Positions 35,577 to 44,651 of a stretch of 64,000 nucleotides of DNA are shown in pieces. The notes under the pieces are model-generated. The model saw nothing but the letters and a program-made list of their open reading frames with translations, was not told the DNA's origin and did no database searches. Made by a program: the position numbers and the translations under genes. This DNA is from Heyndrickxia camelliae (GTDB taxonomy: Bacteria; Bacillota; Bacilli; Bacillales; Bacillaceae_C). The number at the start of each line of letters is the position of its first letter. Position 1 is the stretch's first letter. The stretch is from contig NZ_PIQO01000001.1 of NCBI RefSeq assembly GCF_002844575.1, positions 62,001-126,000 of the forward strand. The letters are read 5' to 3'.

Positions 35577-36560
35577 ATGAATTTTAATATCATCCGTGCT
35601 GCTAGAGCTGTTTATAATGTTACCAATTTAGAGAATTCACGCCGTTTTTATATAGATGCTCTTGGTTTTGTGGAAACGGCCAGTGATGATGAACATATTT
35701 ATTTAAGAGGTTTAGAGGAACATTGTCATCATAGTCTTGTATTAAAAAAAGCACTAGAACCGAGTGTAGAGGTTATCAGCTATAAGGTGCAATCCGAGGC
35801 AGATTTGGATGCCTTAGCGGAGTTTTTTATGGATAAGGGTATGCAAACGAAATGGATGCAGAAAGGAACGCAAAAGGCAATAGGACGAACTTTAAGAGTT
35901 CAAGATATTTCTGGATTGCCGGTAGAATTTTTCGCAGAGATGGAAACGGTAGAGCGATTACTGCAACGCTATGATTTATACAGGGGTGCACGTGTACAAC
36001 GAATTGATCATTTTAACTGTGCTGTAGAAGATGTTGAAAAGGCATATCACTTCTATATCAATGAATTAGGATTTGCCTGTTCGGAATATACTACCTCCGA
36101 TGATGAAAAAATTTGGGCTGCATGGCTTCATCGCAAGCCTGCAGTTCATGATGTTGCTTTTATGAACGGGGTAGGACCTCGTTTGCATCATGTTGGCTTT
36201 TGGCTCAGTGATCCTATGAGTGTCATTAACACTTGCGATGTTTTGGCATCGATGGGTTACGGTGCGAACATTGAGCGGGGGCCAGGCCGCCATGGCTTAT
36301 CCAATGCCTTTTTCCTATATTTACGTGATCCGGACGGCCATCGAATCGAACTTTATAATGGGGATTATTTGACTAGTGATCCGGACTTTAAGCCAATTCG
36401 CTGGGACTTGGATGACCCGATGCGTCAAACCTTTTGGGGCCATGCAGCACCAGATTGCTGGTTCAATGAAGCATCTATTGTACTGGATGTTCATACGGAA
36501 GAAAAAGTGGCAACGAAGGAGCCTAAGTTAGAAAAGAAGAAGCCGACAATCATTATTTAA
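35577..36560 (+). CDS. hpaD: 3,4-dihydroxyphenylacetate 2,3-dioxygenase (extradiol, VOC fold)
   Basis: GAGGGGG lies 8 bases before the ATG at 35577. The 327-residue product has two vicinal-oxygen-chelate modules. The metal ligands are visible in the second: His in QRIDHFNCAV (about residue 144), His in RLHHVGFWL (about 205) and Glu in GHRIELYNGD (about 257). This is the homoprotocatechuate dioxygenase type of Brevibacterium and Bacillus (Fe or Mn) rather than the unrelated E. coli HpaD fold. It opens the ring beside the hydroxyl to give 5-carboxymethyl-2-hydroxymuconate semialdehyde. Confidence 0.94.
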   Translation: MNFNIIRAARAVYNVTNLENSRRFYIDALGFVETASDDEHIYLRGLEEHCHHSLVLKKALEPSVEVISYKVQSEADLDALAEFFMDKGMQTKWMQKGTQKAIGRTLRVQDISGLPVEFFAEMETVERLLQRYDLYRGARVQRIDHFNCAVEDVEKAYHFYINELGFACSEYTTSDDEKIWAAWLHRKPAVHDVAFMNGVGPRLHHVGFWLSDPMSVINTCDVLASMGYGANIERGPGRHGLSNAFFLYLRDPDGHRIELYNGDYLTSDPDFKPIRWDLDDPMRQTFWGHAAPDCWFNEASIVLDVHTEEKVATKEPKLEKKKPTIII

Positions 36561-36622
36561 GGTCTATTCTACATTAGGATTTATAACGATTTACGAAAGG
36601 CAAATTAATAAGGAGTGACTTC

Positions 36623-37405
36623 ATGTCCAAGGTAATCTTTACATTTCAAGGAAGTCATCTATCCCACGATGGAGAAGTAAGAGGGAATTTTCTCCATTAT
36701 AACGGTGAATCCTATGAAATCAATAAACTTCCATTGGATGCTCCGGTATCAGGAACCATTTATGGCACTCTATTAAACTATAAAGGAGCACTATCACAAA
36801 TGGGGAATGCGGTTTACGAAGAGCCATATAATATGCCACCGGAAGCTCCTATCCTTTATATTAAGCCTATTAACACTATTATTGGTTATGGGATGCCTAT
36901 TCCAATGCCAATAGATGAAACCGAATTGGAAATAGGGGCTGCTCTTGGGATAGTCATCGGACGTTCCGCAACCAAAGTGTCTGTGACACAAGCCTTAGAT
37001 TACGTGGCGGGTTACACCATAGTGAATGATGTGTCCATTCCTCATAAGAGTATTTATCGTCCCGCTGTTAAATTTAAAGCAAGAGATGGTTTTTGTCCTG
37101 TTGGGCCATGGATTGTTCATAAAGAGGATATAAATCCTGATTCCCTTCATATTAAAGTTTTTATCAACAATGAACTGAAGCAAGAAAATACAACCGGTAA
37201 TCTGATAAGATCGGTTCCTAAATTGCTTGCAGATGTGACGGAATTTATGACCTTATCTGAAGGGGATATCTTGCTCGCAGGCATACCCGAAAATCCTCCA
37301 AAAGCAAATGCAGGGGATCAAGTCCGCATTGAGATTGAAGGAATTGGATACTTGGAAAATAGAGTAATGAAGGAAGATGAGCTGATAGCGGGGGTGAACA
37401 TATGA
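36623..37405 (+). CDS. FAH-family protein, HpaG1-type half (isomerase/decarboxylase)
   Basis: The 260-residue product is a fumarylacetoacetate-hydrolase-fold protein matching the N-terminal half of E. coli HpaG: an N-terminal 60-residue part, then ELEIGAALGIVIGRSATKVS (metal-ligand Glu), YTIVNDVSIPHK and FCPVGPWIVHKED. HpaG isomerises and decarboxylates 5-oxopent-3-ene-1,2,5-tricarboxylate. In enterobacteria both repeats are fused; here the second repeat is a separate gene that overlaps by 4 bases (ATGA). AAGGAGTG precedes the ATG. The two products probably form a heteromer. Confidence 0.87.
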   Translation: MSKVIFTFQGSHLSHDGEVRGNFLHYNGESYEINKLPLDAPVSGTIYGTLLNYKGALSQMGNAVYEEPYNMPPEAPILYIKPINTIIGYGMPIPMPIDETELEIGAALGIVIGRSATKVSVTQALDYVAGYTIVNDVSIPHKSIYRPAVKFKARDGFCPVGPWIVHKEDINPDSLHIKVFINNELKQENTTGNLIRSVPKLLADVTEFMTLSEGDILLAGIPENPPKANAGDQVRIEIEGIGYLENRVMKEDELIAGVNI

Positions 37406-38139
37406 AAAGGGCTCGAATTGTGTATGGCGGGTCTATCCACCATGCTAAGGAGCATGAGGGTAACCTCCTCCTCGACAATGGAACACTAGTGGGCGAAGAA
37501 GAAGTAGTGTGGCTGCCCCCAGTTGAACCCAAAACAGTATTTGCCCTCGGACTAAATTATGCGGATCATGCATCAGAGCTTGCTTTTCAAGCACCATCGG
37601 AACCGCTTGTATTCTTGAAAGGCCCCAATACATTCATCGGTCATAAAGGTCAAACAGTAAGACCTGCTGATGCCACTTATATGCATTATGAATGTGAGTT
37701 AGCTGTAGTTATAAGTAAAACAGCGAGAAAAGTGAAGGCAGAAGACGCATACAACTTTGTAAGAGGCTACACCATTGCGAATGATTACGCTATTCGGGAT
37801 TATCTAGAAAACTATTACCGCCCTAATCTAAGGGTGAAAAATCGCGACACATGCACCCCAATCGGTCCATGGCTAGTGGACGCAGAGGATATACAGAATC
37901 CAATGAACCTAACTTTGAAAACATATGTAAATGGAGAGTTAACGCAAGAAGGCAATACAAAGGACATGATTTTTAGTATCCCAGTTTTAATTGAATATCT
38001 AAGCAGCTTTATGACTTTAAACGCAGGCGACATCATCCTAACAGGAACACCAAAAGGCTCCGTTGACACCCCCGTCGGAGCACAAGTCATCACCGAAATC
38101 GAAGGACTTGGCCGCCTAGCAAACACCATAGTGGGATGA
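37402..38139 (+). CDS. FAH-family protein, HpaG2-type half (isomerase/decarboxylase)
   Basis: The 245-residue product carries the canonical FAH active-site pattern: LGLNYADHASE, MHYECELAVVISKTARKV (Glu-x-Glu metal ligands), YTIANDYAIRD and TCTPIGPWLVDAED, ending in GDIILTGTPKGS. It corresponds to the C-terminal, catalytically complete half of HpaG and overlaps the first half by 4 bases. It should catalyse decarboxylation and/or isomerisation of the ring-cleavage tricarboxylate. Its stop codon is followed by a 1.3-kb repeat-rich insertion before hpaF. A role as HpaH hydratase is possible in principle, as that enzyme has a related fold. Confidence 0.88.
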   Translation: MKRARIVYGGSIHHAKEHEGNLLLDNGTLVGEEEVVWLPPVEPKTVFALGLNYADHASELAFQAPSEPLVFLKGPNTFIGHKGQTVRPADATYMHYECELAVVISKTARKVKAEDAYNFVRGYTIANDYAIRDYLENYYRPNLRVKNRDTCTPIGPWLVDAEDIQNPMNLTLKTYVNGELTQEGNTKDMIFSIPVLIEYLSSFMTLNAGDIILTGTPKGSVDTPVGAQVITEIEGLGRLANTIVG

Positions 38140-38290
38140 AGGGTCCGGTCCCTCGTCCCACCGGGATTGAGAGCTGGATAGGGAAAGGAACAGGTACGTT
38201 CATCCCAAAAATCGATAGGGCTCGAGTTCCTCCTTCCCGCCTAGTGAAAATGGGATACGGGGTCTGGTTCCTTGTCCCAGCTTGGATAAA
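38140..38290. repeat. Three related copies of a GGGACNNGGNACC-type intergenic repeat
   Basis: GGGTCCGGTCCCTCGTCCCA (38140-38161 region) and GGGTCTGGTTCCTTGTCCCA (about 38259-38279) are near-identical, and GGAAAGGAACAGGTACGTTC with TCCCA (about 38180-38206) is a third, looser copy. Similar GGGAC(A/G)(A/G)GG(G/A)ACC blocks occur between genes in many bacilli. No function is known to me. Confidence 0.6.
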
Positions 38291-38416
38291 TAGATGAAAA
38301 GCAGCCATTCCATCCGAATGAGTTTAGCTTCTGGACACCGAGGGAGGGCCCTCCAAACTGAGAAGAAATTGAGAGAGGATTTCAGCAATTATAAGGGGAT
38401 TCGACAAAACCAAGCG

Positions 38417-39361
38417 GTGAATCAGCCAAGACGCCCAACAGATCGGCCCAAATCGAAGACAATTCAGCCAAAACGATCAACAATTCAGCCGAAATCGGAG
38501 ATGATTCAGCAAACGCCCAACAAATCGGCCAAAAATGGGGATAATCCAGCCAAAACAATCAACAATTCGGCCGAAATCGAAGATAATTCAGCCAAAACGA
38601 TCAACAATTCAGCCGAAATCGGAAGTAATACAACCAAAGTCCAACAAATCGGCCAAAAACGGGGATAATTCAGCCAAAACGATCAACAATTCAGCCGAAA
38701 TCGGAGATGATTCAGCCAAAACGTCCAACAAATCGGCCGAAATCGGGGATAATTCAGCCAAAACGATCAACAATTCAGCCGAAATCGGAGATGATTCAGC
38801 AAACGCCCAACAAATCGGCCAAAAATGGGGATAATCCAGCCAAAACAATCAACAATTCGGCCGAAATCGAAGATAATTCAGCCAAAACGATCAACAATTC
38901 AGCCGAAATCGGAAGTAATACAACCAAAGTCCAACAAATCGGCCAAAAACGGGGATAATTCAGCCAAAACGATCAACAATTCAGCCGAAATCGGAGATGA
39001 TTCAGCCAAAACGTCCAACAAATCGGCCGAAATCGGGGATAATTCAGCCAAAACGATCAACAATTCAGCCGAAATCGGAGGTAAATCAGCCAACGCTCAA
39101 CAATTCGGCCAAAAACGGGGATAATTCAGCCAAAACGATCAACAATTCAGCCGAAATCGGAGATGATTCAGCCAAAACGTCCAACAATTCAGCCGAAATT
39201 GGAGGTAATACAGCCAACGCCCAACAATTCGGCCGAAATCGGGGATAATTCAGCCAAAACGATCAACAATTCAGCCGAAATTGGAGGTAATACAGCCAAC
39301 GCCCAACAAATCGGCCAAAATCGAAGATAATTCAGCCAAAACCACCAATCATTTAGCCAAA
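38417..39361. repeat. Tandem array of 21/42-bp units with a 290-bp (7-unit) higher-order period
   Basis: The basic unit is about 42 bp, GATAATTCAGCCAAAACGAT followed by a related 21-bp half (CAACAATTCAGCCGAAATCGG type). Seven units (42+40+42+42+40+42+42 = 290 bp) recur tandemly: sequence from about 38450 repeats from 38740. Because units are near multiples of 3, long frames exist (NSAKTINNSAEIGDDSAK-like), but none has a ribosome site and two 2-base deletions per block change the frame, so I treat it as non-coding. The array sits inside the hpa operon between the HpaG2-type gene and hpaF. Confidence 0.92.
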
Positions 39362-39419
39362 CCTCATGGAACTTGGGCTAAGACCCACCAAATATCTTAC
39401 TCAAGAAAGGAAGGGAGTC

Positions 39420-39806
39420 ATGCCGCATTTTATTCTTGAATATACTGACAATCTTAAGCCGGAGGCTAATATTCCGCAGTTGCTTGAAAAAATCAATAAT
39501 GTTCTAATTTCCTATTCATCTATTTTTCCTATTGGCGGTATCCGTTCAAGAGCTATCGAATTGCACGATTATCGGGTTGCAGATGGGAAAGAAAATGATG
39601 CATTTGTACATGGCATGTTGAAAATTGGTGCCGGGAGGTCCGAAGAGGACAAAAAGCAAGTTTGTGATGAATTATTTGCTGTTATCAAACAGCACTTTCA
39701 GGATTTGTTTGAGAAGCGTTATCTTGCTTTATCCATGGAAATAGTTGAATTCAGTGAAGCTGGAACGTATAAACATAATAATATTCATAATCGATTTAGG
39801 AGGTAA
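39420..39806 (+). CDS. hpaF: 5-carboxymethyl-2-hydroxymuconate delta-isomerase
   Basis: GGAAGGGAG lies a few bases before the ATG at 39420. The 128-residue product has the family start MPHFILEYTDNL, giving Pro-1 after Met removal as catalytic base in a tautomerase-like trimer, and the later block HDYRVADGKENDAFVHGMLKI. It converts 5-carboxymethyl-2-hydroxymuconate to its keto form before decarboxylation. Length (about 126 in E. coli) fits. It is the first gene after the repeat array and is followed at 6 bases by hpaC. Confidence 0.93.
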   Translation: MPHFILEYTDNLKPEANIPQLLEKINNVLISYSSIFPIGGIRSRAIELHDYRVADGKENDAFVHGMLKIGAGRSEEDKKQVCDELFAVIKQHFQDLFEKRYLALSMEIVEFSEAGTYKHNNIHNRFRR

Positions 39807-39812
39807 CGGAAC

Positions 39813-40304
39813 ATGAATGCATTAAGGGAGGCCCACAAAATGGATGATCGTACATTTCGCAACGCTATGGGGAAGTTTGCAACGGGGGTAACGATTATTA
39901 CTACTTCAGTGAATAATCATGTGCATGGGATGACGGCAAATGCTTTTATGTCCGTTTCTCTTAACCCCAAACTCGTTTTAATTTCAATTGGAGAAAAGGC
40001 AAATATGAATCAACGAATTAAGGAATCTGGTAAATTTGGAGTTAGTATTCTCACCAAAGACCAGCAGGAAATGTCCATGTACTTTGCTGGTCAATTGAAG
40101 GAACAAAGAGAAATTGATTTTGACTGGATACAGGGAATACCTGTCGTCCCTAATTCAATCGCCAATATTGCGTGCAATGTAAATGCTTCTTATCAAGCAG
40201 GGGATCACACGTTATATATTGGTGAGGTTACCGATATCTCAGTAAAAGATGGTGATCCACTGACATTCTTTGAGGGGAAATATAGGAATCTAGTTAATTT
40301 ATAA
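39813..40304 (+). CDS. hpaC: 4-hydroxyphenylacetate 3-monooxygenase, flavin reductase component
   Basis: The product (163 residues from the ATG at 39813, or 154 from 39840; both have good ribosome sites) belongs to the flavin reductase-like FMN-binding family: RTFRNAMGKFATGVTIITT, GMTANAFMSVSLNPKLVLIS and the C-terminal FFEGKYRNL. It should reduce FAD with NADH and pass it to HpaB. AGGAGG overlaps the end of hpaF, so translation is coupled. Its separation from hpaB by four genes and a repeat array is notable, but the pairing is clear. Confidence 0.92.
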   Translation: MNALREAHKMDDRTFRNAMGKFATGVTIITTSVNNHVHGMTANAFMSVSLNPKLVLISIGEKANMNQRIKESGKFGVSILTKDQQEMSMYFAGQLKEQREIDFDWIQGIPVVPNSIANIACNVNASYQAGDHTLYIGEVTDISVKDGDPLTFFEGKYRNLVNL

Positions 40305-40347
40305 ACATGTTAAATTAATTTTTATAAAAGAAAGAAGTGGTTTAACT

Positions 40348-40677
40348 ATGAGGGATGAGGAAAAATATGAAAAAATAGTTGCGTTGCCAGGCTTCCAAGA
40401 TATGTTAGCCAAGAAAAAGAAATTCATCCTGACATCTACTCTCATCATCTTTATTCTATTTCTAGCCCTGCCCGTTTTGACTTCCTACTCAACTGTTCTT
40501 AATCATACTTTTATTGGTCCAATTACATGGGCTTGGTTTTGGGCATTTATGCTTTTCATTATGACCTGGTTCTTCTGTGTTCTTTATACGAAAAAAGCAA
40601 GCTCTTTTGATCAGTTAAACGAAAAAATTAAAGAAGAAGCAAATAAAGAGTTGACTGTTAAGGAGGCAAATGTATGA
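40348..40677 (+). CDS. DUF485 membrane protein, partner of the symporter
   Basis: The 109-residue product has a short N-terminal signature (YEKIVALPGFQDMLAKKKKF), two membrane helices (residues 30-52 and 62-85) and a charged tail. This is the DUF485/YjcH family, which is almost always encoded directly before acetate-type sodium:solute symporters, as yjcH-actP in E. coli. It overlaps the symporter gene by 4 bases (ATGA). It likely helps assembly or activity of the symporter. Confidence 0.9.
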   Translation: MRDEEKYEKIVALPGFQDMLAKKKKFILTSTLIIFILFLALPVLTSYSTVLNHTFIGPITWAWFWAFMLFIMTWFFCVLYTKKASSFDQLNEKIKEEANKELTVKEANV

Positions 40678-42197
40678 ATGATACAGTCATTACATTATTC
40701 CTGTTAATAGTCGTTGCTACCCTGGTTATCACCTATTTCGCAGCAAAGATAACCAAAAATACCAATCAATTTTATACTGCTGGTGGGGAGCTAAAAGGCT
40801 GGCAAAATGGTGTTGCCATTTCCGGTGATTTTATGTCTGCCTCCTCCTTTCTCGGAATTGTTGGCGGCATCGCCTTAACTGGATTTGACGGCTTATATCT
40901 ATTGCTCGGTGCATTACTTTCATATCTGATTGTTATGTATTTAGTAGCGGAACCGCTTAGAAATCTAGGGAAATACACGTTAGCAGATATGATAACAGCC
41001 CGCTTTAAAGCAAACAAAGTACGGGGATTTGCAGCCCTTAATACAGTAACAATTTCTGTCTTTTATATGGTAGCTCAATTAGTTGGTGCAGGGGTACTAA
41101 TAAAAATGTTGATTGGGATTCCATATGTTCCATCCTTAATCATTGTTGGAGTACTCATGACGGTCTATGTTCTGTTTGGAGGGATGACTGCAACAAGCTG
41201 GGTACAAATCACGAAAGCATTTTTACTATTAGGCGGGACATTCATTCTTTTTATTCTGGTATTAAGCAAATTTCATTTTAATATTATTGATATTTTTGAA
41301 AAAGTAAAAAGTGCCACGCCATTTGGAGAAAAATATTTAGAACCAGGCATTAAAAATAAAAATGGGCTGGACGCCATTTCCTTAAACTTTGGATTATTGC
41401 TTGGTACAGCGGGTTTACCACACGTATTGATCCGCTTTTTTACCGTAAAAGATGCGAAGACTGCCCGTAAATCTGTGACAGTAGCTACCTGGGTGATTAG
41501 TATATTCTATGTAATGGCTATTTTTCTAGGATTTGGTGCAGCTGCACTCATTGGAACCGATAAAATTATTGCTGAAAATCCAGCTGGCAATATGGCTGCT
41601 CCGGCATTGGCACGAATTCTTGGCGGGGATTTCTTATTCGCTTTTATTGCAGCAGTTGCATTTGCGACCATCTTGGCAGTGGTTGCCGGTATTGTATTAT
41701 CCGGTGCATCCGCTTTTGCCCATGATTTTTACAATGGAATCTTGAAGCGCGGAAAAGCGACGGAGAAGCAGCAATTAAAAGCAGCGCGTATTGCTTCCAT
41801 TGTTGTTCCGGTAATTGCGATTATTATATCTTTGTTTGTTCAAAATTTAAATGTTGCATTTCTTGGATCATTAGCTTTAACGCTTGCCGCTAGTGCGAAT
41901 CTCCCTGTTATTCTATTAACCATATATTGGAGAAGATTTAATACGGCAGGAGCTATTACAAGTATGATAGTGGGATTATTTTCAACTATTATTTTGGTAC
42001 TACTGAGTCCAAATGTTTGGGATCCGAGCGGACATGCTATTTTCGTAGGAAAACCATTATTCCCACTTGCTTCACCAGGAATTGTTTCCATTCCTCTTGG
42101 ATTTATAGGGGGATTAATAGGTACAATGCTATCGAAAGAAAAGGATAGAAACTATCAAAAAATCCTTGTTCAATCCAATTTAGGTCAAGATGTATAA
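40674..42197 (+). CDS. Sodium:solute symporter (ActP-like), likely 4-hydroxyphenylacetate uptake
   Basis: The 507-residue product has 13 predicted membrane helices and the SSS-family pattern: FYTAGGELKGWQNGVAISGDFMSASSFLG (ion and substrate site in helix 1-2), LADMITARFK, TSWVQITKAFLLLGGTF and GTAGLPHVLIRFFTVKDAKTAR. It resembles the ActP group that imports short acids. Its position at the end of the hpa operon suggests uptake of 4-hydroxyphenylacetate or a related aromatic acid, the role of MFS-type HpaX elsewhere. A terminator overlaps its stop. Confidence 0.9.
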   Translation: MNDTVITLFLLIVVATLVITYFAAKITKNTNQFYTAGGELKGWQNGVAISGDFMSASSFLGIVGGIALTGFDGLYLLLGALLSYLIVMYLVAEPLRNLGKYTLADMITARFKANKVRGFAALNTVTISVFYMVAQLVGAGVLIKMLIGIPYVPSLIIVGVLMTVYVLFGGMTATSWVQITKAFLLLGGTFILFILVLSKFHFNIIDIFEKVKSATPFGEKYLEPGIKNKNGLDAISLNFGLLLGTAGLPHVLIRFFTVKDAKTARKSVTVATWVISIFYVMAIFLGFGAAALIGTDKIIAENPAGNMAAPALARILGGDFLFAFIAAVAFATILAVVAGIVLSGASAFAHDFYNGILKRGKATEKQQLKAARIASIVVPVIAIIISLFVQNLNVAFLGSLALTLAASANLPVILLTIYWRRFNTAGAITSMIVGLFSTIILVLLSPNVWDPSGHAIFVGKPLFPLASPGIVSIPLGFIGGLIGTMLSKEKDRNYQKILVQSNLGQDV

Positions 42198-42231
42198 AAA
42201 AGAAGATTCCCAGCAATCTTCTTTTCTTTTT
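42196..42231 (+). terminator. Terminator of the hpa operon
   Basis: Stem AAAAAGAAGATT / AATCTTCTTTT with a 6-nt loop, followed by CTTTTT. It overlaps the symporter stop codon. Confidence 0.8.
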
Positions 42232-42425
42232 GGAGTGGATGTTCGTCCATTTCGTTTCCTTCTAATTGGTAAATCTCAATCGAAGTATCGGAAAACAATA
42301 CTCTGGCAAGGTTATTTCACTCTCTTGTTAAAATATTCAAATCTTTCAATTTATTGAAGGGATTTTTATTTAGTTTGTCGAAGTATATAGAAGGAGCTCG
42401 ATAAAAAGGTTCAGGGGGAATGCAG

Positions 42426-44447
42426 ATGATAACCATTAAAAAGAGTGATATAGTGGAGGATTTTCATGGCACTAAAGTTGCTGATCCATATCGATGGTTG
42501 GAGGATTCTACTTCTCAAGATACAATAGACTGGGGAAAATGGATGTCAGAGCAATCGGATGTCTATTTTGAACAAATCTCGACACGGGAAAAAGACAGAG
42601 AAAGATTAACAGAGCTATTTAATTATCCAAAATATTTCGTGCCAAAGAAGGTAAAAAATCGCCTCTTTTATCAAAAAAATGACGGACTGCAAAATCAGGC
42701 TGTCTTATATATGAAAGAGGGGGAGAAAGAAACCGTACTTATTGATCCTAACACTTTAAGTGAAGATGGTACGGTGGCAATGACTAATTATTCCTTTAGT
42801 AAAGATGGTCATTATATTGCGTATGCTACATCTACTCACGGAAGTGACTGGCAGGAACTCCATGTAATCGACATTAACAACGGCGAAAAGCTTGCTGATC
42901 ATATTCAGCATGTGAAATTTACGGGAATTGCATGGGCACCTGATGCATCAGGATTTTACTACAGCAGATTCCCAGCACCTGGTTCCGTTCGCAAGGAAGA
43001 TGAGAGCAATTATAACGCAGTATATTTTCATAAACTCGGAACGGCTCAAAGCGAGGATCAGTTAATCCATGAGCAGCCGGAAGAAAAGGAATTAATGTTT
43101 GGTGCATTTGTAAGCGATGATGAAAAATATTTATGCTTGCACGTTAATCTGGGCACCGCTACAGAAAATCGTTTTTATGTAAAAAGGCTACATTCGGAAA
43201 AGGTATTCACACGTTTATTAGATAAACAGGATGCGGAGTATTCATACATTACTAACACTGGTTCCACATTCTATTTTAAAACAAATTTGGATGCACCAAA
43301 CGGCAGAATCATCGCGATAGATATCACAAAACCGGAACCGCAAAATTGGACAGAAGTACTACCAGAACAACAGGATGTCATGGATAGAGTTATATATGTT
43401 AAAAACAGATTCGTTATTGCAACCCTCCATGATGCCCATCATCAACTTCATGTTTACAAAATGGACGGAACATATGTCAATGAAATATCGATTCCAATAA
43501 TAGGTTCTTTAATAAATGTAACAGGCAGTAGTGAGGATGAAGAAATTTATTTAGGAATGACTTCATTCCTAAATCCAACGACCGTTTATCAGTATAATGT
43601 TAGCGAAAATAAGCTGAAGGTATTCGCTGAATCTCCACTGAATATGGATACTTCAGTCTATGAAACAAAGCAAATTTTTTATACTTCTAAAGATGGCACA
43701 AAGGTTCCAATGTTTCTTACTCACCACAAGGAAATCGAACTGAATGGACAGAATCCAGTTATTTTATATGGTTATGGCGGATTCAATATCAGCATGACCC
43801 CTTCTTTCAATCCTGCCATCTTACGCTGGCTGGAAAAAGGAGGTGTGTATGCGGTAGCGAACTTGCGCGGCGGTACAGAATATGGAGAAGAATGGCATAG
43901 AGCCGGAATGTTGGAAAATAAACAAAATGTGTTTGATGATTTTATTGCTGCTGGTGAATGGTTAATTAAGAGCGGCTATACGAGCAAAGAGAAACTATCT
44001 ATCATGGGTGGTTCGAACGGAGGACTTTTAGTAGCTGCATGTATGGTTCAAAGACCTGATTTATTTGGTGCAGTGCTATGCCTTGTACCAGTAATTGATA
44101 TGCTTCGTTATCATAAATTCACCATTGGACGTTACTGGATACCAGAATACGGAAATGCCGAGAACCCAGAACATTTTCCATTTATGTATGCTTATTCTCC
44201 GCTTCACAATATTAAAGAAGGCCAAAAATATCCACCTGTACTAATAGCAACAGCGGAAAGCGATGACAGAGTTGTACCGGCCCATGCGAAAAAGTTTGCT
44301 GCTACCTTAATGGAAAAAGCCGATAAAGAATCAACTATTCTCCTTCGTATCGAATCGAAGGCAGGTCATGGGTTAGGAAAGCCAACATCCAAAGTAATGG
44401 ATGAATGGGCAGATTTTTATGCGTTTTTAGATAAAGAATTGCAATAA
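42426..44447 (+). CDS. Prolyl oligopeptidase (family S9A)
   Basis: AGGGGGA suits the ATG at 42426 (7 bases); the ATG at 42420 is too close. The 673-residue product lacks a signal peptide. The N-terminal part (residues 1-400) starts with VEDFHGTKVADPYRWLED and forms the beta-propeller; the C-terminal alpha/beta domain holds the nucleophile in GGSNGG (about 530), Asp in ESDDRVVPAHA (about 615) and His in AGHGLGKP (about 650). It should cut short proline-containing peptides in the cytoplasm. Nearness to a peptide transporter may be functional, but it has its own transcription unit. Confidence 0.95.
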   Translation: MITIKKSDIVEDFHGTKVADPYRWLEDSTSQDTIDWGKWMSEQSDVYFEQISTREKDRERLTELFNYPKYFVPKKVKNRLFYQKNDGLQNQAVLYMKEGEKETVLIDPNTLSEDGTVAMTNYSFSKDGHYIAYATSTHGSDWQELHVIDINNGEKLADHIQHVKFTGIAWAPDASGFYYSRFPAPGSVRKEDESNYNAVYFHKLGTAQSEDQLIHEQPEEKELMFGAFVSDDEKYLCLHVNLGTATENRFYVKRLHSEKVFTRLLDKQDAEYSYITNTGSTFYFKTNLDAPNGRIIAIDITKPEPQNWTEVLPEQQDVMDRVIYVKNRFVIATLHDAHHQLHVYKMDGTYVNEISIPIIGSLINVTGSSEDEEIYLGMTSFLNPTTVYQYNVSENKLKVFAESPLNMDTSVYETKQIFYTSKDGTKVPMFLTHHKEIELNGQNPVILYGYGGFNISMTPSFNPAILRWLEKGGVYAVANLRGGTEYGEEWHRAGMLENKQNVFDDFIAAGEWLIKSGYTSKEKLSIMGGSNGGLLVAACMVQRPDLFGAVLCLVPVIDMLRYHKFTIGRYWIPEYGNAENPEHFPFMYAYSPLHNIKEGQKYPPVLIATAESDDRVVPAHAKKFAATLMEKADKESTILLRIESKAGHGLGKPTSKVMDEWADFYAFLDKELQ

Positions 44448-44455
44448 TAAAGCAG

Positions 44456-44489
44456 AAGCCTCAAGCATGAAATAGCTCGAGGCTTTTTA
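44456..44489 (+). terminator. Terminator of the prolyl oligopeptidase gene
   Basis: Stem AAGCCTCAAGC / GCTCGAGGCTT with one mismatch and T5. Confidence 0.75.
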
Positions 44490-44493
44490 TTAT

Positions 44494-44598
44494 TTAGGAA
44501 TTTGAAATCTGTCTACGTCTAGCTGCTAGTTCTCCGTCTCCTCCCGGCGAAATTTCAATATCATGTGGATCGGTCTTTTCTTCATAAAATAATCCCAT
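44494..44598 (-). CDS. Possible small protein, 34 residues
   Basis: The minus strand encodes MGLFYEEKTDPHDIEISPGG followed by DGELAARRRQISNS and a stop. Only AAAGG lies before the ATG, so translation would be weak. The charged, protein-like composition and the Gly-Gly-Asp-Gly turn suggest a real small gene; no family is recognised. Confidence 0.4.
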   Translation of the reverse strand: MGLFYEEKTDPHDIEISPGGDGELAARRRQISNS

Positions 44599-44651
44599 TT
44601 GGAGAACCTTTTACATATAGACATCATGGATATATATAAGGAGTTCCAGTA

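Noticed and set aside
38294-39248. Repeat proteins encoded in the 21/42-bp array (frames up to 124 codons, both strands)
   Set aside because: The frames exist only because the unit is close to a multiple of three. None has a ribosome site, and 2-base deletions in each 290-bp block shift the frame.
42420-44447. Prolyl oligopeptidase as part of the hpa pathway
   Set aside because: A clear terminator separates it from the symporter gene, and the enzyme has no step in aromatic degradation.
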